Positions 45,930 through 58,350 are shown, counted from the stretch's first letter. The stretch: 64,000 nucleotides of DNA from Raffaelea ambrosiae (GCA_002778195.1 PCDI01000001.1:1338174-1402173), one strand, 5' to 3'. Made by a program: numbers and translations. The notes: generated by a model not told the origin, from the sequence alone.

Positions 45930-47002
45930 GATGGGGGAAGGGAAGAGAAGGGAAAGAGAAGAGGCGGAGAGGACGAGGGAGGGGACGGAGGAAAGAAGTA
46001 GTCAGAGAAAAAAAAGGGGCGGGTGGTACAGGAAGAGCGCGCGCAAGAGAGAGAGACAGACAGAGTGGTGGTGGTAGAGGGGTGAGAAAAAAAAAACCGT
46101 CATACAACAGAAGGGTGGTTGCGAACGAAGGTAGCAATCTAAGTGAGGGAAAGGCAAAAAAAAAAAATTGCTAGCTAGCTAGGCTGTGGTGGAGGGGTGA
46201 GTGAATCGGGACGGGGGAGAGGGGGGGCGCCAACGAACCCGAGGAAAAAGCAAAGCATGAAAAAAGGCATTAAATCAATAAATTCATAGGTTAAAAAAAG
46301 ACACAGCAACGGGAGCACAGGAGGAGCGCAAAAAAGGCGAACAATAGAAAAAAAAACGATATATCCACAAAGTGTCAGCCGTAAGCGGCAAGTGGACAGA
46401 GAGGAGACTCGGGTGAAGACAGGCAGAGCTTCAGGCAGCCACAGCACTGTGGGGAGCGCGCTGGGCCAAGTCGGGAAAACAGCGCTGGTGGAATGAGGCG
46501 ACTGGGACGGTGAATGCGATGGTAGACGGACGCCGCTTGGCCAGGATAAGAAGGCTGGCTGGTGGGCATTTGCTGAGCTGTTTGCTGGCTGGCTCTGTTG
46601 CAGGGGAGACTGGGGAGGGGTGGACGACCGGGTTGGTGTGTGCCGAGTAAGAAGGGCCGTCCACGTATCAACGGGCGCGGTGGGCGCGCTGTGGTTGGCC
46701 GTGCGCTGGCGAGCTGCGTGCGCGCACGCACAGCGTGTGAATGAAGCCGGCTGAGGCCAAAAAGGCAGATATCGCGAAGTGGGTGGCAGAGGGTTTGGAC
46801 AAGACGAAAAAAAAAAAGTGGGATGGCCAGCGCTGCCGGGACGCAGTGGCGCAACCCCTCGGTCGCCCTTTCTGTTTGTGTTTGGCTTTGCTTCTGGGGT
46901 TGCTCCTTCCGCCTCTGCTACGTTGGGCTCTACGATATTACCCTGTAACTACTTTGTATAGTAGTTGCTGTAAGATACACCCTGCTCTCTCTGCTCGTCT
47001 GT

Positions 47003-47035
47003 CCTCTTGCCTGGCCTCTTGCCTGGCCTCTTGCC
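47003..47035 (+). repeat. 12-bp tandem repeat (CCTCTTGCCTGG, ~2.75 copies)
   Basis: Two exact units and a partial third lie in the intergenic desert. Confidence 0.85.
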
Positions 47036-50000
47036 TTCTCTCCCTCGCTTCACCCGTTGCCCCTATCGCATCCACGGTCTCTCACAGCTTCCAGACTAGT
47101 TCCTTCCGTTTCCGACCCACCCTCGGCCCAGTGGGTTTCGTGGTGCTTCTTGTGTCCTTGGTGCTCCCCCTCCATCACCATGGGTTGGTCTGAAAAGTCT
47201 GCCCCTGTTTCCAGTTTATAGTGGCTCTAGCGTGCCCGGCCATGCCCATCGGCGGCGCATCTTAGCATCTGTGTGGCAGCTTGCTGTGTTAGTTCGCTGC
47301 TACATGGTATGGAGCGGTGGGCTATAAGAGAGCGGTGTGTCTGGACCCAGAAGCCGTTGAGCGGAAAGTCGCCTGAGAAATGGATGTTGCGTGTAAGACA
47401 CAATACCGTGTAAGATACATGGCCAGATACTTTGCACATACAGGGTATCAGCTAGTTACATAGTAGCTCCTGTGTGGCATGGATCCATGCTCGAGGAAGG
47501 CGCGACCGTTCAACCGCTCGGCGCCGGTACCTGTGGGAGCCGCACCTTCCTTGCGACTGGATATATCTTGTTACAGTGTCAGACACTTGCACGCACCAGG
47601 CAACTAATACTATGTGTATGTACGAGCCGACCGAACAGGACAGAGCGACCCGGCAGCCTCCTCCCCCCCCCCCTCCTGGCTATTAACAACAGGCGGTGTA
47701 ACTATCCCGCAGAGCTTTTCCCTTTTCCTTCTCCGAAACCGTCGTCTCCATAAGCTTCTCTCGAGAATCGAGTCTTCTTCCCTGCCCCCCTGGCCTCCCC
47801 CTCGCCTCTCATTTATCCGTTGCACCACATGGTGTAAACCACGCACGGCCTAGCGCTGCCGCAGCCAGTCGCAGCCAGCAGCCAGGCCCGGTAGCTTACT
47901 GACGCGCCCTCCATCAAATCGAGCGTCGTCGCACGCTCTCGCAGGCGTCCTCGCCGGATCCATCTCGCTGCTTTGCGACTCCTGCAACATGCCACTTGCC
48001 AGCACGCTCAGGATTCGCTCGCCACGGTCAGCATCTTCCCTGGACGCTGGGATGGCGAGACATCCCGGCCACACATCTCGACGCAGCCAGGAACGTCCAG
48101 GAACAGCATTGGCAACTATGGTGGAAGCAACTATGGAAACAGCTATGGGCATCCTCCTGTGCAGAAGTACGCAGCAGCGCCGCGTTGGGGCCGTCGTGCT
48201 GCCACACACACCACCACCTCGATCTTTGTACCCTCCACTACGGACACTCCACCCCCTGCCTATATCTCCCGCTTTTTTTTTTTTTGCTGATTCCTCTGAT
48301 CCGACTAGTCCTCCCTTCCGCAGACGCCTCTACCTCAAACAGAGATGTGGCCAGGCCAGACCCAGTACCACGAAAAGGAGACCGAAAGAGAAACATTTCA
48401 CTCGCCTGTGGTCCCCTCTTGTCTTGCGGGACTTTCTCGTCTGTGTTTCTTGCTCAGGGGGTGCGCGATGGACGTACGGACTCCACGGCAACACATCCGA
48501 GTAGTAGTTGCGACGACTGTCTGCCGTGCCTGCAGTGCCTCTTGTATTGCCCGGGTACGAATCACCTCATTCTCGCCTCAAGCGTGCCTCACCGTCTTGT
48601 TGCTGCCGGGGCTGGTTGGCCCAGAGCCGTGGCGCTGTGTCCAAGCTGCCCCTCACTGCTGCTCGGCCTCGCCATTGCATAGCGTATGCCCATGCACAAG
48701 CACCACGCACAATTCACGCCGTATGCACCAGATGCAGCCAGTAACGGACAGCAGCACCAAGCATGCCATAGCTATGCTACGCTTGCCATCCATGACATAA
48801 CTACACCGTGCACGCCATGACGCCCCCAATCCGCACCAGTCACGCCAATTTCTGGGCCACTCAGAGCGAGCCCAGCCAGCCACACGTCTTGGGAAGGCTT
48901 GCGTGGGAGCCGCTAAATCAAAGCAGAGGGTGGTCGTTCTCGCAGCTTGCAGCAACGTGGAGCTGGCATGGGCACAGACGCATGTAAGTCTCTGGCAAGT
49001 GTAGATCCGCCGCCATTCACGCCCGAACCCCCCATCATCCACCGGCTGCCCAGGCACGGGTCAGCCAGCCAAAGTCCCCGGGCGTGTCACTTCTCAACTT
49101 TGCTCGCTCGTATTCTTGTGCCCATTGACAGTGCCGATTCAGACAGAGCGATTCATGACTGCTCAGAACACATCTGGCCATGGTGCGGTAAGCCAGGCTG
49201 CGCCCCTCCCCGCGGTGAAACCGAAGCAGCCGATTCTGCTGTTCTCTGCAGCTGTGCCGCGTGGGATCAGCAATCTTATGCGCCCTGGATGTCCTGCAGC
49301 TTTTTTCCAGAACCCGACGCCAGAACCAGGATCGCAGCAGTAGCGAGGGCCGTGCGCAAAGAACGCAACTGCATGAGCGGCAGGTCAGCTCATCGGCGGC
49401 GAACCGCAGACTTCTGGGCGGCGCTGGTCTCTCTTGGACAGCTTCGGGTCCTGGATGGCCTTGCAGGGCCATTCGGTGTTCTCGGCCATGACACTAAGGA
49501 ACAGGTAAAGTGCAAAGTCCCTGGCATGGGGAGCCGCCGACCCATCAGATCATTCGCTGGCTGTTGCGTTCTTTGCTTCTGGTTGGGTACCGACCAGGGA
49601 GGTATCCAAGTCTGCGTATCTACAAAGTACAAAGCAACCAACTAATGTTGATGTTCCTATGTCTATGTAAGATACTGACGTCTTTGGCGGGCGGACTTGT
49701 TGCTATGTACTATGGTAGTTTTTTGCCTGTGCCGTCTTTTTTTCGCTGCCTTCCTTTCGGCTTCCTTTTGGAGTCTGCGGCCGTCTTGGACACATCACCA
49801 CTCAACCACCACCCGCCACTGCCCAACCACGCATTCGTCATATACATGCAAGTCCGCTTTGCGACTCTACGAGATTTGCGACCCGAATTCGCCCACCGGA
49901 ACCGCCTGCCTTGCCCAGGTTGCATATGCTGCGTATGTTGCGCACATACACGGTAGTGTGTTGCATGGGAGATGGATGGGGTTTGCTGGCACTCGCCGTT

Positions 50001-50256
50001 TCATATGTCAGCTTTTGTGTCGTTCTTTCTGAGGCCGCTACAACCTTCGGCGACGCCCCCGGCACAGTGTCCGTTGACCCGCAGCGACCCGCAGTGGCTG
50101 TCTGAGCTCATCGGCTCAAGAGGCCGGATCCGTGTTTCTACTCGTCCACGGCTGCCTGAGACGCGGCTTAGCATCGGTTTCCTTTTGTTGCGACGAGCCA
50201 CTGTCACGCTCCCAACGAACGTTGTCGCTGATAAGGCCCCGTCGGTTTCCAGGTCT

Positions 50257-50379
50257 CAGGTCTATTTTCAGGTCTATTTTCAGGTCTATTTTCGGGTCCA
50301 TTTTCGGGTCCATTTTCAGGTCCATTTTCAGGTCTGTTTGCATGTCTGTTTGCATGTCTGCGTCCGGGTCTGTTTTCAG
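50257..50379 (+). repeat. 12-bp tandem array (CAGGTCTATTTT family, ~10 copies)
   Basis: The units drift gradually from CAGGTCTATTTT through CGGGTCCATTTT to CAGGTCTGTTTG and CATGTCTGTTTG. Because the unit is a multiple of three, it holds ORFs open on both strands, giving spurious FRSIFRSI-type and DLKMDLKM-type peptides. Confidence 0.9.
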
Positions 50380-51127
50380 TTCGACAGCCGTGCCCGCCTG
50401 GACTCCGCCTAGACAGCCCGTCTCGAGAAGCCGCTTTGTCACTCGCGCTCGACTGGCTGATAACGACGGCGGCGGTCTGTTAGACCTGCAGCCATCGTGC
50501 GGGCTCCTCTTGCTGGCCACTGCCTCGTTGGCCAACCTTGTTGCCTTGCTGGCCTGTGCCATCGTCGCGCTGGCCAGCCATCAGATATCTCTATCTTTCG
50601 ACCCCTCCATCTCGACCCCTCTATCTGTATCAGCCATCAATGGTTGGCCAAGATGCTGCCTGACAACGTTAACGTCGACGTCGTTGGCTGCCTGCAGCCC
50701 TCCACCCCGCTCAGTTGTCATGTTGGGCACCTCTCTCTCTCTCTCATCCTCTCTCTCTAGTTATCTGTTAGTCGGCCGCCCAGTTCATCCTTCTCGCACT
50801 CCTTCTCGTTCCCCCTCGTCCCCCCCTCCCGGGTATACTCGCGCACGCTCTCCTTAAAGCCTATCTGCAAGTCGACAGAAGATGGGCACCCTCTCCTGCA
50901 GCGTGTTGTAGCTTTCTCGTCCCGGGCCCGTGCTGCCCTGTAATCCTGCTGCAAGCTTAGGGTGTAACCAAGTATTAAGCACATCTGTGTTGGCAATCTC
51001 TCATCCTATCCACAGTCTTTGCCCGGTTGATATTCCGCGCGAAGGCTTGGCACTATCTCCCAGCTGGCTGGCCACCTCTCAAAATAGCCCCATCCTCACA
51101 TGTCAGAACTGCCAGTCAGTACACTGT

Positions 51128-51200
51128 ATGATGATGCTATGGCTGATGCTATGGCCGATGCTATGGTTGATACCACGGTTGGTACTACGGCTCATACTAT
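51128..51200 (+). repeat. 12-bp degenerate tandem array (GATGCTATGGCY)
   Basis: Six units, the first three nearly identical and the later ones diverged (GATACCACGGTT, GGTACTACGGCT, CATACTATTGGC). Confidence 0.85.
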
Positions 51201-53588
51201 TGGCAGGTCCAAGGCAGGCCTTCCATGGAATTCTTCCTACGTACCAGTCCCACCGGGAAGGACGGGCGTGCTGCTTGCATGGTGATTTGCATTGGCTGCC
51301 ACAGGCGTGCCTTTCCTTGCACCGAGAGAACAGCAGAAGCCAACGGTGCCACCGGTTGGAGCCAGGCTCAGCCAGTCTGAACCAGGTCTGCTATGCCTGG
51401 ACCTTGCTCCGTCATCATCAACGTAAGCCGCTCTCTTCTAGCCCTTTTTTGCTTTTATTTTTCTATTTTATTTTATTTTTCGTTTATCTGTTCTGCCTTG
51501 ATGGTGTGTAGCGAAATCGGGTCCTACCCAAACTTGGTTCGGCACCCCTTCTTTCACTGTCTTTTTGCTCGGCGAAACGTATGAGTCACTGGCAAAAAGC
51601 GGCTGTAAGATACGGCCCCAGGTTGCGTGTGTGCGCGTCTGGATGTGTGTGGTGCAAACTCGACCTCTTCTCGTGAATTCCTGAACATAATTTCATTTTC
51701 ATTTTCATTTTTAATCTTATCCCTCCTTTCCTCCTTGCGCCCTTTTGTTGTACACCGCCAGTCAGATCACCGCCTTTCCACGTTCTGGTTATTGAGTAAG
51801 ATCTGTATAATACGCAGGGTCTCATGGGAGGGGGTGCACAGCTTATAAATAACGTGGGCTATTAGATACTATTTTCCACCAAACATGCATTATACCGTGC
51901 CGAGAGAGCCAGGCAGGCAAAAGCGGTAACCGCGAAGCCGACTGTTTTTGTTTCGTCTGGTTCCTTTATTTTCATTTTTTTTCTGGTTGTTTTCATGGTT
52001 CTGCTTTCTTTTGCCACCGGACTTGCGTTGCAATATTTCATCTGGTCGGTGTGTATGCCACACGGCAAGACCGTCTCGTTGACTGATTTTTTGGATGTTC
52101 TTCCCGAGAAGGAAAAAAAGAACCCATTTATATACGGGCCGAACATGGATGTGCAAAGTACAAAAGGAAAAAAAAGAAAGAGAGAGAGAAAAAGTACTGA
52201 AGTACATAAGACGGCAAAGGGATTGGGACGTAAAATGCTGGCTGGTGGTAAATTCGGGATCCTTCATGGGAGAGGGTTATTCCCATGGCACCAACACCAA
52301 CTCCTTTGCAACGCACTTACACGTAGACACACGCATGGCACAGCGCGCACACGCGCACACACGCACACTCCCTTCTATCAAATGGTTCACCTTTTTTTGG
52401 TCCTTTTCTTGGTCCGTCTTCTGTTGTGTAACTACTGCATGGGGAAAGCAAAAACGAAACGGCAAAAATACAGCGAGACAAGGGAACACAAAACAAACAC
52501 GTTGGAAGCCGACGAAACTTGGGATGGCGACATGCATGGATGGAAGAACGGGTTCTCTTTGGGGGTGAGCGCGCAAAAGTTCGTCATTGGACAGATTTTA
52601 CACAATAACTAGACGGTACAAAAAGACGGGACCTGGTCAACCTATCTGTGGCAGCACAGAAGAGAGAGACAAAACAAGTTCCCCCAAGACGAACCAAAAG
52701 ACAAGTCTACTCGTAATACCTAGTTATCTGTTTCCACCCCCTGCCTGTGCTATGATGTATTACGCAATTAGGCAAGCCGTAAAAGGGAACGTGGCTGTCA
52801 AATGGATGAGACATACATGGGAGATACACATTGCACAGGCACAGGACATACATGTCTGGGAAAGACTGGCTGCTGCGGTGCGATGGTGTGTGTCCATGTC
52901 CAAAACAAAATAAAGAATAAAAATAAAAATAAAAAATACACATAAATCCAAAAAAAGAAGCGAGCCAGCGGGCTCTTTCCCGCTTTGTCACTCCATGGCT
53001 TTGTAAGACGGTAGTACCATATGGGTATGAGTCCGCTCGGGAATGGGGAGCAAAAAAAAAAAAAAAAACCGTATTAACGAGTCCACTTGGGAGTGACCCG
53101 GAGGAAAATACACCAAGAATCAGAACACACCTAGAGCTGCTCGGAAAAACAAATGGGCAAAAAAAAATCAGACGTGGTACACCTAGAGTCTGCCCCCAAC
53201 AAAAGAAACAAATAGGTCGTGGTGCACAAATTGTGGTCTGTTTTTGGGTTCCGAGATCGCAGCCGGCCCAGCTTGGCTACGAAGGGGGGCTGGCCTTTTT
53301 CCGACCACCACATGGAAAACGACGATACCCCCTTTCTTTTTTCCAGGACCCTGGAAAGGATCCTAGCGTGTAAGACGCTCTTTTTTATTTTTTATTTTTT
53401 ATTTTTTATTTTTATTTTTTGGACTCCGGAAGTGTTTTAGTGTCGAAAAAACGTCTTTGTCTTCTTATCATGAAACCAAGCACACAACAAACAGCACACC
53501 TTCCATGGCCAATTCCGGACATTGGGCATCCATACGTCATGGGCAGGATGGACTGCATATCAGATCCCAAGGTTGTCTAGATAGCAAG

Positions 53589-53690
53589 AGACAACTGGCA
53601 CAAGGACAGCCTGTCTAGGGAGAAGACAACTGGCAGAGGGACAACCGATCCAGGCAGCAGACAACTGGCAAGGACACAAACAATGCAAGA
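53589..53690 (+). repeat. 35-bp tandem repeat, 3 copies
   Basis: AGACAACTGGCA recurs at 53589, 53624 and 53659, an exact 35-bp period. The rest of each unit (AAGGACA..., a CC/AGG-rich end) is partly conserved. Confidence 0.85.
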
Positions 53691-53825
53691 GAGTAGTCAT
53701 ACCGAAATCAATTATATTATTATTAGCGAGAGAAAAAAAAGAAAAGGGGGGGGAATACAAAGAAGAAGGGCACAAAAAAAAGAAAAGAAAATCCTATGAA
53801 GGAAAAAGAGAGAAAAGAAAGACAG

Positions 53826-53841
53826 NGGGGGGGGGGGGGGG
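53826..53841. other. Undetermined base beside a G15 run
   Basis: The N at 53826 abuts fifteen G. A second N at 63227 abuts C16 (63211-63226). Both look like unresolved homopolymer or assembly joins, so local lengths are uncertain. Confidence 0.85.
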
Positions 53842-54617
53842 TATCTGTGTCTGTATCTCGTCCTCTGTCTCTTTCTTTCTCTCTCTCTCTCTCTTTCCGG
53901 CTCTTGTTTCTTGTGTCTCTATCTAATATACGCAAGACTTAAAAAAAATAGGCATGTTGAATAACATAAGTACCAAAATAAATAAAGTGGGATGGGTATC
54001 ATCGACAAAAGCCCGACCGCCCGTATCTGTTGGGCGGGCTGGATGGTAGGAGGGTGGACTTTTTTCTCTTGTATGTACAGGTTTGCAGTAGTATGATGGG
54101 TTCAAAAACGGGGGGGAAAGGCAGCAAAAATGACAACAAACCGATGCAGGAAAGCCAGAACAAAAAAAAAAAGGTGACCAAAACGACGGCGCAAGAAAAA
54201 AGCAATGCTGAAGGAAGCATGCATGCAAAACCGCAAGTAGAAAAAAAAACAAGCAGAAGAACGAAGAGAGAGTCAAACTCGGATTGAACACGCTAGAAAG
54301 CAAAGAGAAAAAGAAAAAAAGAAACAAAAAAGAAACAAAAACAAAACAGGAGCGTCAGCGTCGGATATCAAAATGATGGAAAGCGGACACAAAGAGCCAG
54401 CCAAAGAGCACGGGCAAGAAACACACCCAACTCCCTATACACACACGCACACACACCGTACACAGGCCGCTCGGTGTTCAGAAATAGACCAGCGGTGGAG
54501 ACGGGGGTCTGTTCTCTTGCCCGTGCGCGCGCGCTCTTCCTTCCCTGGAAAGGACGGTGTGTACGGTACGATGATGTGCTGTCGTTGGCGGACGGAAATT
54601 GGATGTGAGCATTCTTT

Positions 54618-54740
54618 CTCGCTCCGCTCGTTTCTCTTTTTTTTTTTTTTTTTGTCCTCGCTTCGCTCGTCTTCTTGTGTTTCTTCTTCGTTTCGCTCTG
54701 CCGTCGCGACCAGTCAAGTTTTGTTGCTCGCTCCGCTCGC
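54618..54740 (+). repeat. Short array of the CTCGCTYCGCTCG minisatellite, inverted to the intron copy
   Basis: Copies lie at 54618-54630, 54657-54670 and 54727-54740, with a degenerate one near 54686. The last ends 9 bp from the membrane-protein stop codon. The orientation is opposite to the array in that gene's intron. Confidence 0.85.
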
Positions 54741-54749
54741 TGGTCAGAA

Positions 54750-57700
54750 TCAAAACTTCAACCGGATGATGCTGAAGAGCATGTTCTGCAGCACATGCAC
54801 CGAGACGGCCACGCTCGTCGGCAGCAGCTCCGGCCACACGGCGAGGTCCATCTTGCCCTCGGCAATGACGGCCACGCCGTAAAAGTACCGGATCAGCCCC
54901 GTGACGACGAAGGCGGCCACCAGCTCGCAGCCCCAGGTGATGCTGGAGGCATAGAGCGTGAAGCTGTACGTGTAGCCGTCGGCGATGGCGTCGTCAAAGG
55001 CAAAGTAGGGGTAGACGTCGCGGTTGGGCCCGAAGTGGAGGACCCAGAGGCTGCCGAGGAAGGCGAGCATGCTGGCGTTTTCAGCGACGAAGCGGATGAA
55101 GACGTTGCGGACGCAGACTTTCTGGAAGGCGCCGTAGGACTGGCCGTTGAGGCCGAGGGCGGCGAGGAAGCGGTGGGTGTAGGGAGACATGAGGATGGGG
55201 GTGATGAGGATGAGGGTGGTGGAGGAGAGGACCTGGAGGAAGACGAACTGGGAGGGTTTGCGGAGGCGGACGTAGAGGGCGCGGACGTAGGTTTGGTAGG
55301 TGAGCATGAAGTAGCTATAGAGTCAGCGACGAGCGGCGAGCGAGCGAAGAGGACAGAAAAAAAGACGAGCAAAGCGAGGACAGAAAAGAAGACGAGCGAA
55401 GAGGACAGAAAAAAAGAAAACGAGCGAAGCGAGGACAGAAAAGAAAAACGAGCGAGGCGGGGACAAAAAAAAAAGAAAACGGGCGAAGCGAGGACAAAAC
55501 AAAAGGAAACGAGCGAAGCGAGGACAAGAAAAAAAAAACACGTACAGTTTGAAGACCCAGCCGAGGGGGTAGCTCCCGACACGCTCGCCCTGGTTGCCGC
55601 CGAGGATCCAGCCGGTCAGGGCGTCGAGCAAGAAGACGCCGACGGTCCAGGCCCAGATGTAGACGACGGCGTAGATGGTCTCGTGGTGCATCTGGGGCAG
55701 GGCGGCCAGGAACAGGGAGGCGGAGGCCTCGCCCAGCTCAAAGACCATGAGCGAGGTGAAGAGGGCGCTCATGAGCCAGAGAAAACGCACAAAGCTGGCA
55801 GGCAGCCAGGACCGGCGCATGCCGACACCGCCGACGCCGCCGCCGCCGCCGCCGCGGGCACCGGCGCGGCCGTCGGGGGAGCTGGACGGAAACAGGACCG
55901 AGGGGGTATCGTAGTAGGTGGCCGGGATGAGAAGCGGGGCGGTGGCCGAGTGGTGGAGGTGGTTCGGCTGGAGGGGGGGTGGTGGTGGTGGCCGCTGTTG
56001 TGGTGGTGGTGGTTGTGGTGGTTGTTGAGGTTGTTCCTCAAGCAGAACAGAAGAGGCAGTCTGGATCGTTGCTGCTGTTGTTGTGGCGCCCCCCTTTTTG
56101 GAGGGCGAGGGCATGCCCGAGGCCGTCGGCGGCGGCGTGATGTTCCGGCCCAGGGCTTGTCGCTGCTGCTCGTAGGAGAGGGCAAAGGCGTCTTGGGCAG
56201 CCGCCGAGATCAGCGTGGACGAGGACGAGGAGGAGGGGGGTGCAGCCGCGGCCGCGGCCGGGGCCGGTTGCGTTTCCGTTTCCGTCTCGGTGGTGGCCGC
56301 CGCCGCCGTCCCGAACCGGAACCGCGACGGCTTCGGCAGCGGCGGCAGCGGCGGCAGCAGCACGCGGCGGATGCGCTGCTGCTCGCGGCGGCGGCGCGGC
56401 AGGGTGTCGGGCTCGCCGGCCCAGCGGGCGGACGTGAAGATGCGCTGGGTGTCGGAGAGGGAGTGGCGCAGGCCGAGGTGGCGCTCGTGCAGGACCAGCA
56501 GCAGCAGGGCGGCGGCGACGGGCATGGCCATGACCATAAAGGTCCAGGTGACCCAGGCGGTGTTGTGGGTGGCGAGGAAGTCAAAGACGGGGGCGGGCAG
56601 GGTGGCGAAGCCGACGGCGGGGACGGCCAGCGACACGGCGGTCAGCGAGGTGACGCTCAGCGGGAAGCCGACCGAGGACGGCCACCAGTTGAGGCTGTAC
56701 AGGTTGAAGACCTTGGTGATCCAGATGAGCGCCGTGACGTTGTAGGCGCCGTAGTAGACCAGGAGGAAGAACCAAAAGTGGATGCGGACGCGGGCCTCGC
56801 CGTGGCCTTGGGGGCGGCCGCTGCTGTGGAGGAGGAACCGGCGGCTCGCGGTCACCCCGCTTCCGGACCCGGACCCAAACCCAAACCCAAACCCGGACCC
56901 GGTCCCGGCCCCGGTCCCGGCACCCGACACGGGCGCCGCCGGCGACCACCCCTCCACGTCCTCGGCCAGGGGGTACTGCGGAAACGGCAGCGCACACCAG
57001 GCCACCGCCAGCACGGCCGGCAGCACCACCAGCAGCGTCCAGCGGCTCCACCAGCGGTCGACCACGCGCCGCACCGCCGCGTGCTTGGGCGTCAGCCACA
57101 GATTGCGCAGGTGGCGCAGCGCCCGCCGCGCGACCACGCGGCACCAGCGCGCACACCGGCGGCCGCACGAGCGGCGGCGCGGGTGGCGGCGCTGCTGGAT
57201 GCGGTGCCGCAAAAAGTCCTGGCTGTCGCGGCGCAGCGGGGCCTGGGCGCCGCTCGTCGTCGTCCGGCGGCGGCCATTCCGCAGGGTGGTGGTAGTGGTG
57301 GTCCGGCGCGCCCGCTTCTTCCCACCCCACCGCCCGAGTCTTCGCCGCTGGCGACGGCCCCAGCGCACGAGCCACAGGGCCGATCGCCGCCAGCAGGTGG
57401 CCGTAGCCGCCGCCGCTGCTGCCGCTGCTGCTGCTGCCGCTGCCGCCGCCCCGCCTGCTGTCGATCCGGACGACGACGACACCGGGTTTTTGCCCGCCAC
57501 GAGCGCCGACAGACCATTGGCGCTCCCCGAGCTCGTGTCCCCGCGCGCCGTCTCGGAGCTGCCGTACGCGTCGTCATCCTCGTCGTCGTCGTCGTCGTCG
57601 TCTTCGTCGTCGTCAAAGAGAGCACTGCTGTTGTTGTGGCGGTGGTGTCGGTGGCTGTGGAGAAAATCGTCTTCTTCGTCGTCGTCGTCGTCGTCGTACT

Positions 57701-58307
57701 CCTCCTCATCGTCGTCGTCGTCGTCGTCGTCGTCCTCTTCATCCTCTTCGTAGCCATCGTCATTGTTGTTCGGGTTGTCGTCGTCGTCGTCATCGTCGTC
57801 GTCTTCCTCTTCCTCCTCCTCGTCATCGTCCCCGCCGAGACTGTCGTAGTAGTACCCCGGGTAGGTCGCCGCGACCCGGCCGCCGCCTTCGGTGGTCGCC
57901 ACATGGATCGATCCGTAGCCGCTGTTGTAGTTGTTGTTGTGGCCGTGGTTGTAGACGCCATAGCCGCCGCGGGAGCCCCTTCCGCCGGCTGCGGTAAAGG
58001 GCGACGGCGAGCGCGACGGAGAGAGCGACGGCGGCCCGGGGGCGGTGTGGGTCCTGCTGCTCACGGTCGGCGGGCGGGACAGACGGGCGCCACCGCCGCC
58101 GCCGTGTCGTGCGGATGCTGCGGCCGTGGCCGGTGGCGGAAGCATGCCACGCCCCGCGCGACCGCCTCCTCCACCGCCCGCGGCCGAAGACAGGAGCGAT
58201 GCCGGCAGGGCGCGAAAGCGGCCGACCAGCAGGGGGGACGTCTCGACGGCGGCGCGGTTGCGGGGGTTGGTCTCCGCGCCCTGGGTGAAGGAAAAGAACT
58301 CCGGCAT
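54750..58307 (-). CDS. Large multi-pass membrane protein with long acidic run, unknown function
   Basis: Two exons, 55546-58307 and 54750-55314, with a 231-nt phase-2 intron that carries a minisatellite. The product is 1108 aa. The N-terminal ~250 residues are low complexity: Gly/Ser/Pro, then a long Asp/Glu run (57565-57835), then an Ala run. A highly basic segment with RRR clusters follows. About nine hydrophobic segments come next, including LLVVLPAVLAVAWCALPF, HFWFFLLVYYGAYNVTALIW, AWVTWTFMVMAMPVAAALLLLV, FLWLMSALFTSLMVF, AVVYIWAWTVGVFLLDAL and, in exon 2, three or four more. The splice gives WVFKLYFMLTYQTYVRAL. A Pro/Gln/Thr-rich cytosolic-type loop lies near residues 680-800. I do not recognise the family. 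Transporter motifs and glycosyltransferase DxD-type sites are not obvious. Confidence 0.85.
55320..55535 (-). repeat. Intronic minisatellite, ~7 copies, GCGAAGC core
   Basis: On the plus strand, CGAGCGAAGCGAGGACA units alternate with A-rich spacers about every 25-30 bp. Read along the gene's sense strand they are CTCGCTTCGCTCG plus T-rich spacer, the same as in intron 3 of the monooxygenase gene 40 kb away. Confidence 0.9.
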
Positions 58308-58350
58308 GATGTGTGTGTGTGTGTGTGTGGGTGTGTATGTGTGTAGATAG
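58308..58350 (-). repeat. (CA)n leader repeat before the membrane-protein ATG
   Basis: On the sense strand this is a CA-rich microsatellite with CTATCTAT units, beginning within a few bases of the start codon. Confidence 0.8.

Larger units (their letters stand above)
45930..54749. other. Gene desert, 8.8 kb
   Basis: No gene is supported between the APRT start and the membrane-protein stop. Contents: the C/T-rich leader of the APRT gene (sense) to about 46100; GCTAGCTAGCTAG at 46171-46183; a 12-bp array at 47003-47035; a (12-bp)n array at 50257-50379; a 12-bp GATGCTATGGCY array at 51128-51200; a 35-bp repeat at 53589-53690; an undetermined base at 53826 beside G15; and long A/T runs at 53380-53421. 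ORFs up to about 240 codons (48.0-50.9 kb) overlap one another in several frames and carry no domain I know. Confidence 0.5.

Noticed and set aside
47973..49645. Overlapping ORFs of 105-232 codons in three frames
   Set aside because: Several frames are open at once over the same DNA, there is no domain, and hydrophobic runs come from poly-T. This is typical of stop-poor DNA rather than genes.
50132..50857. 241-codon plus-strand ORF with FRSIFRSI repeats
   Set aside because: The open frame is caused by the 12-bp array, and the other frame and strand are open over the same array.
57092..57961. Thr-rich ORFs opposite and beside the membrane-protein gene
   Set aside because: They are shadow frames of the GAC/GAG acidic run.
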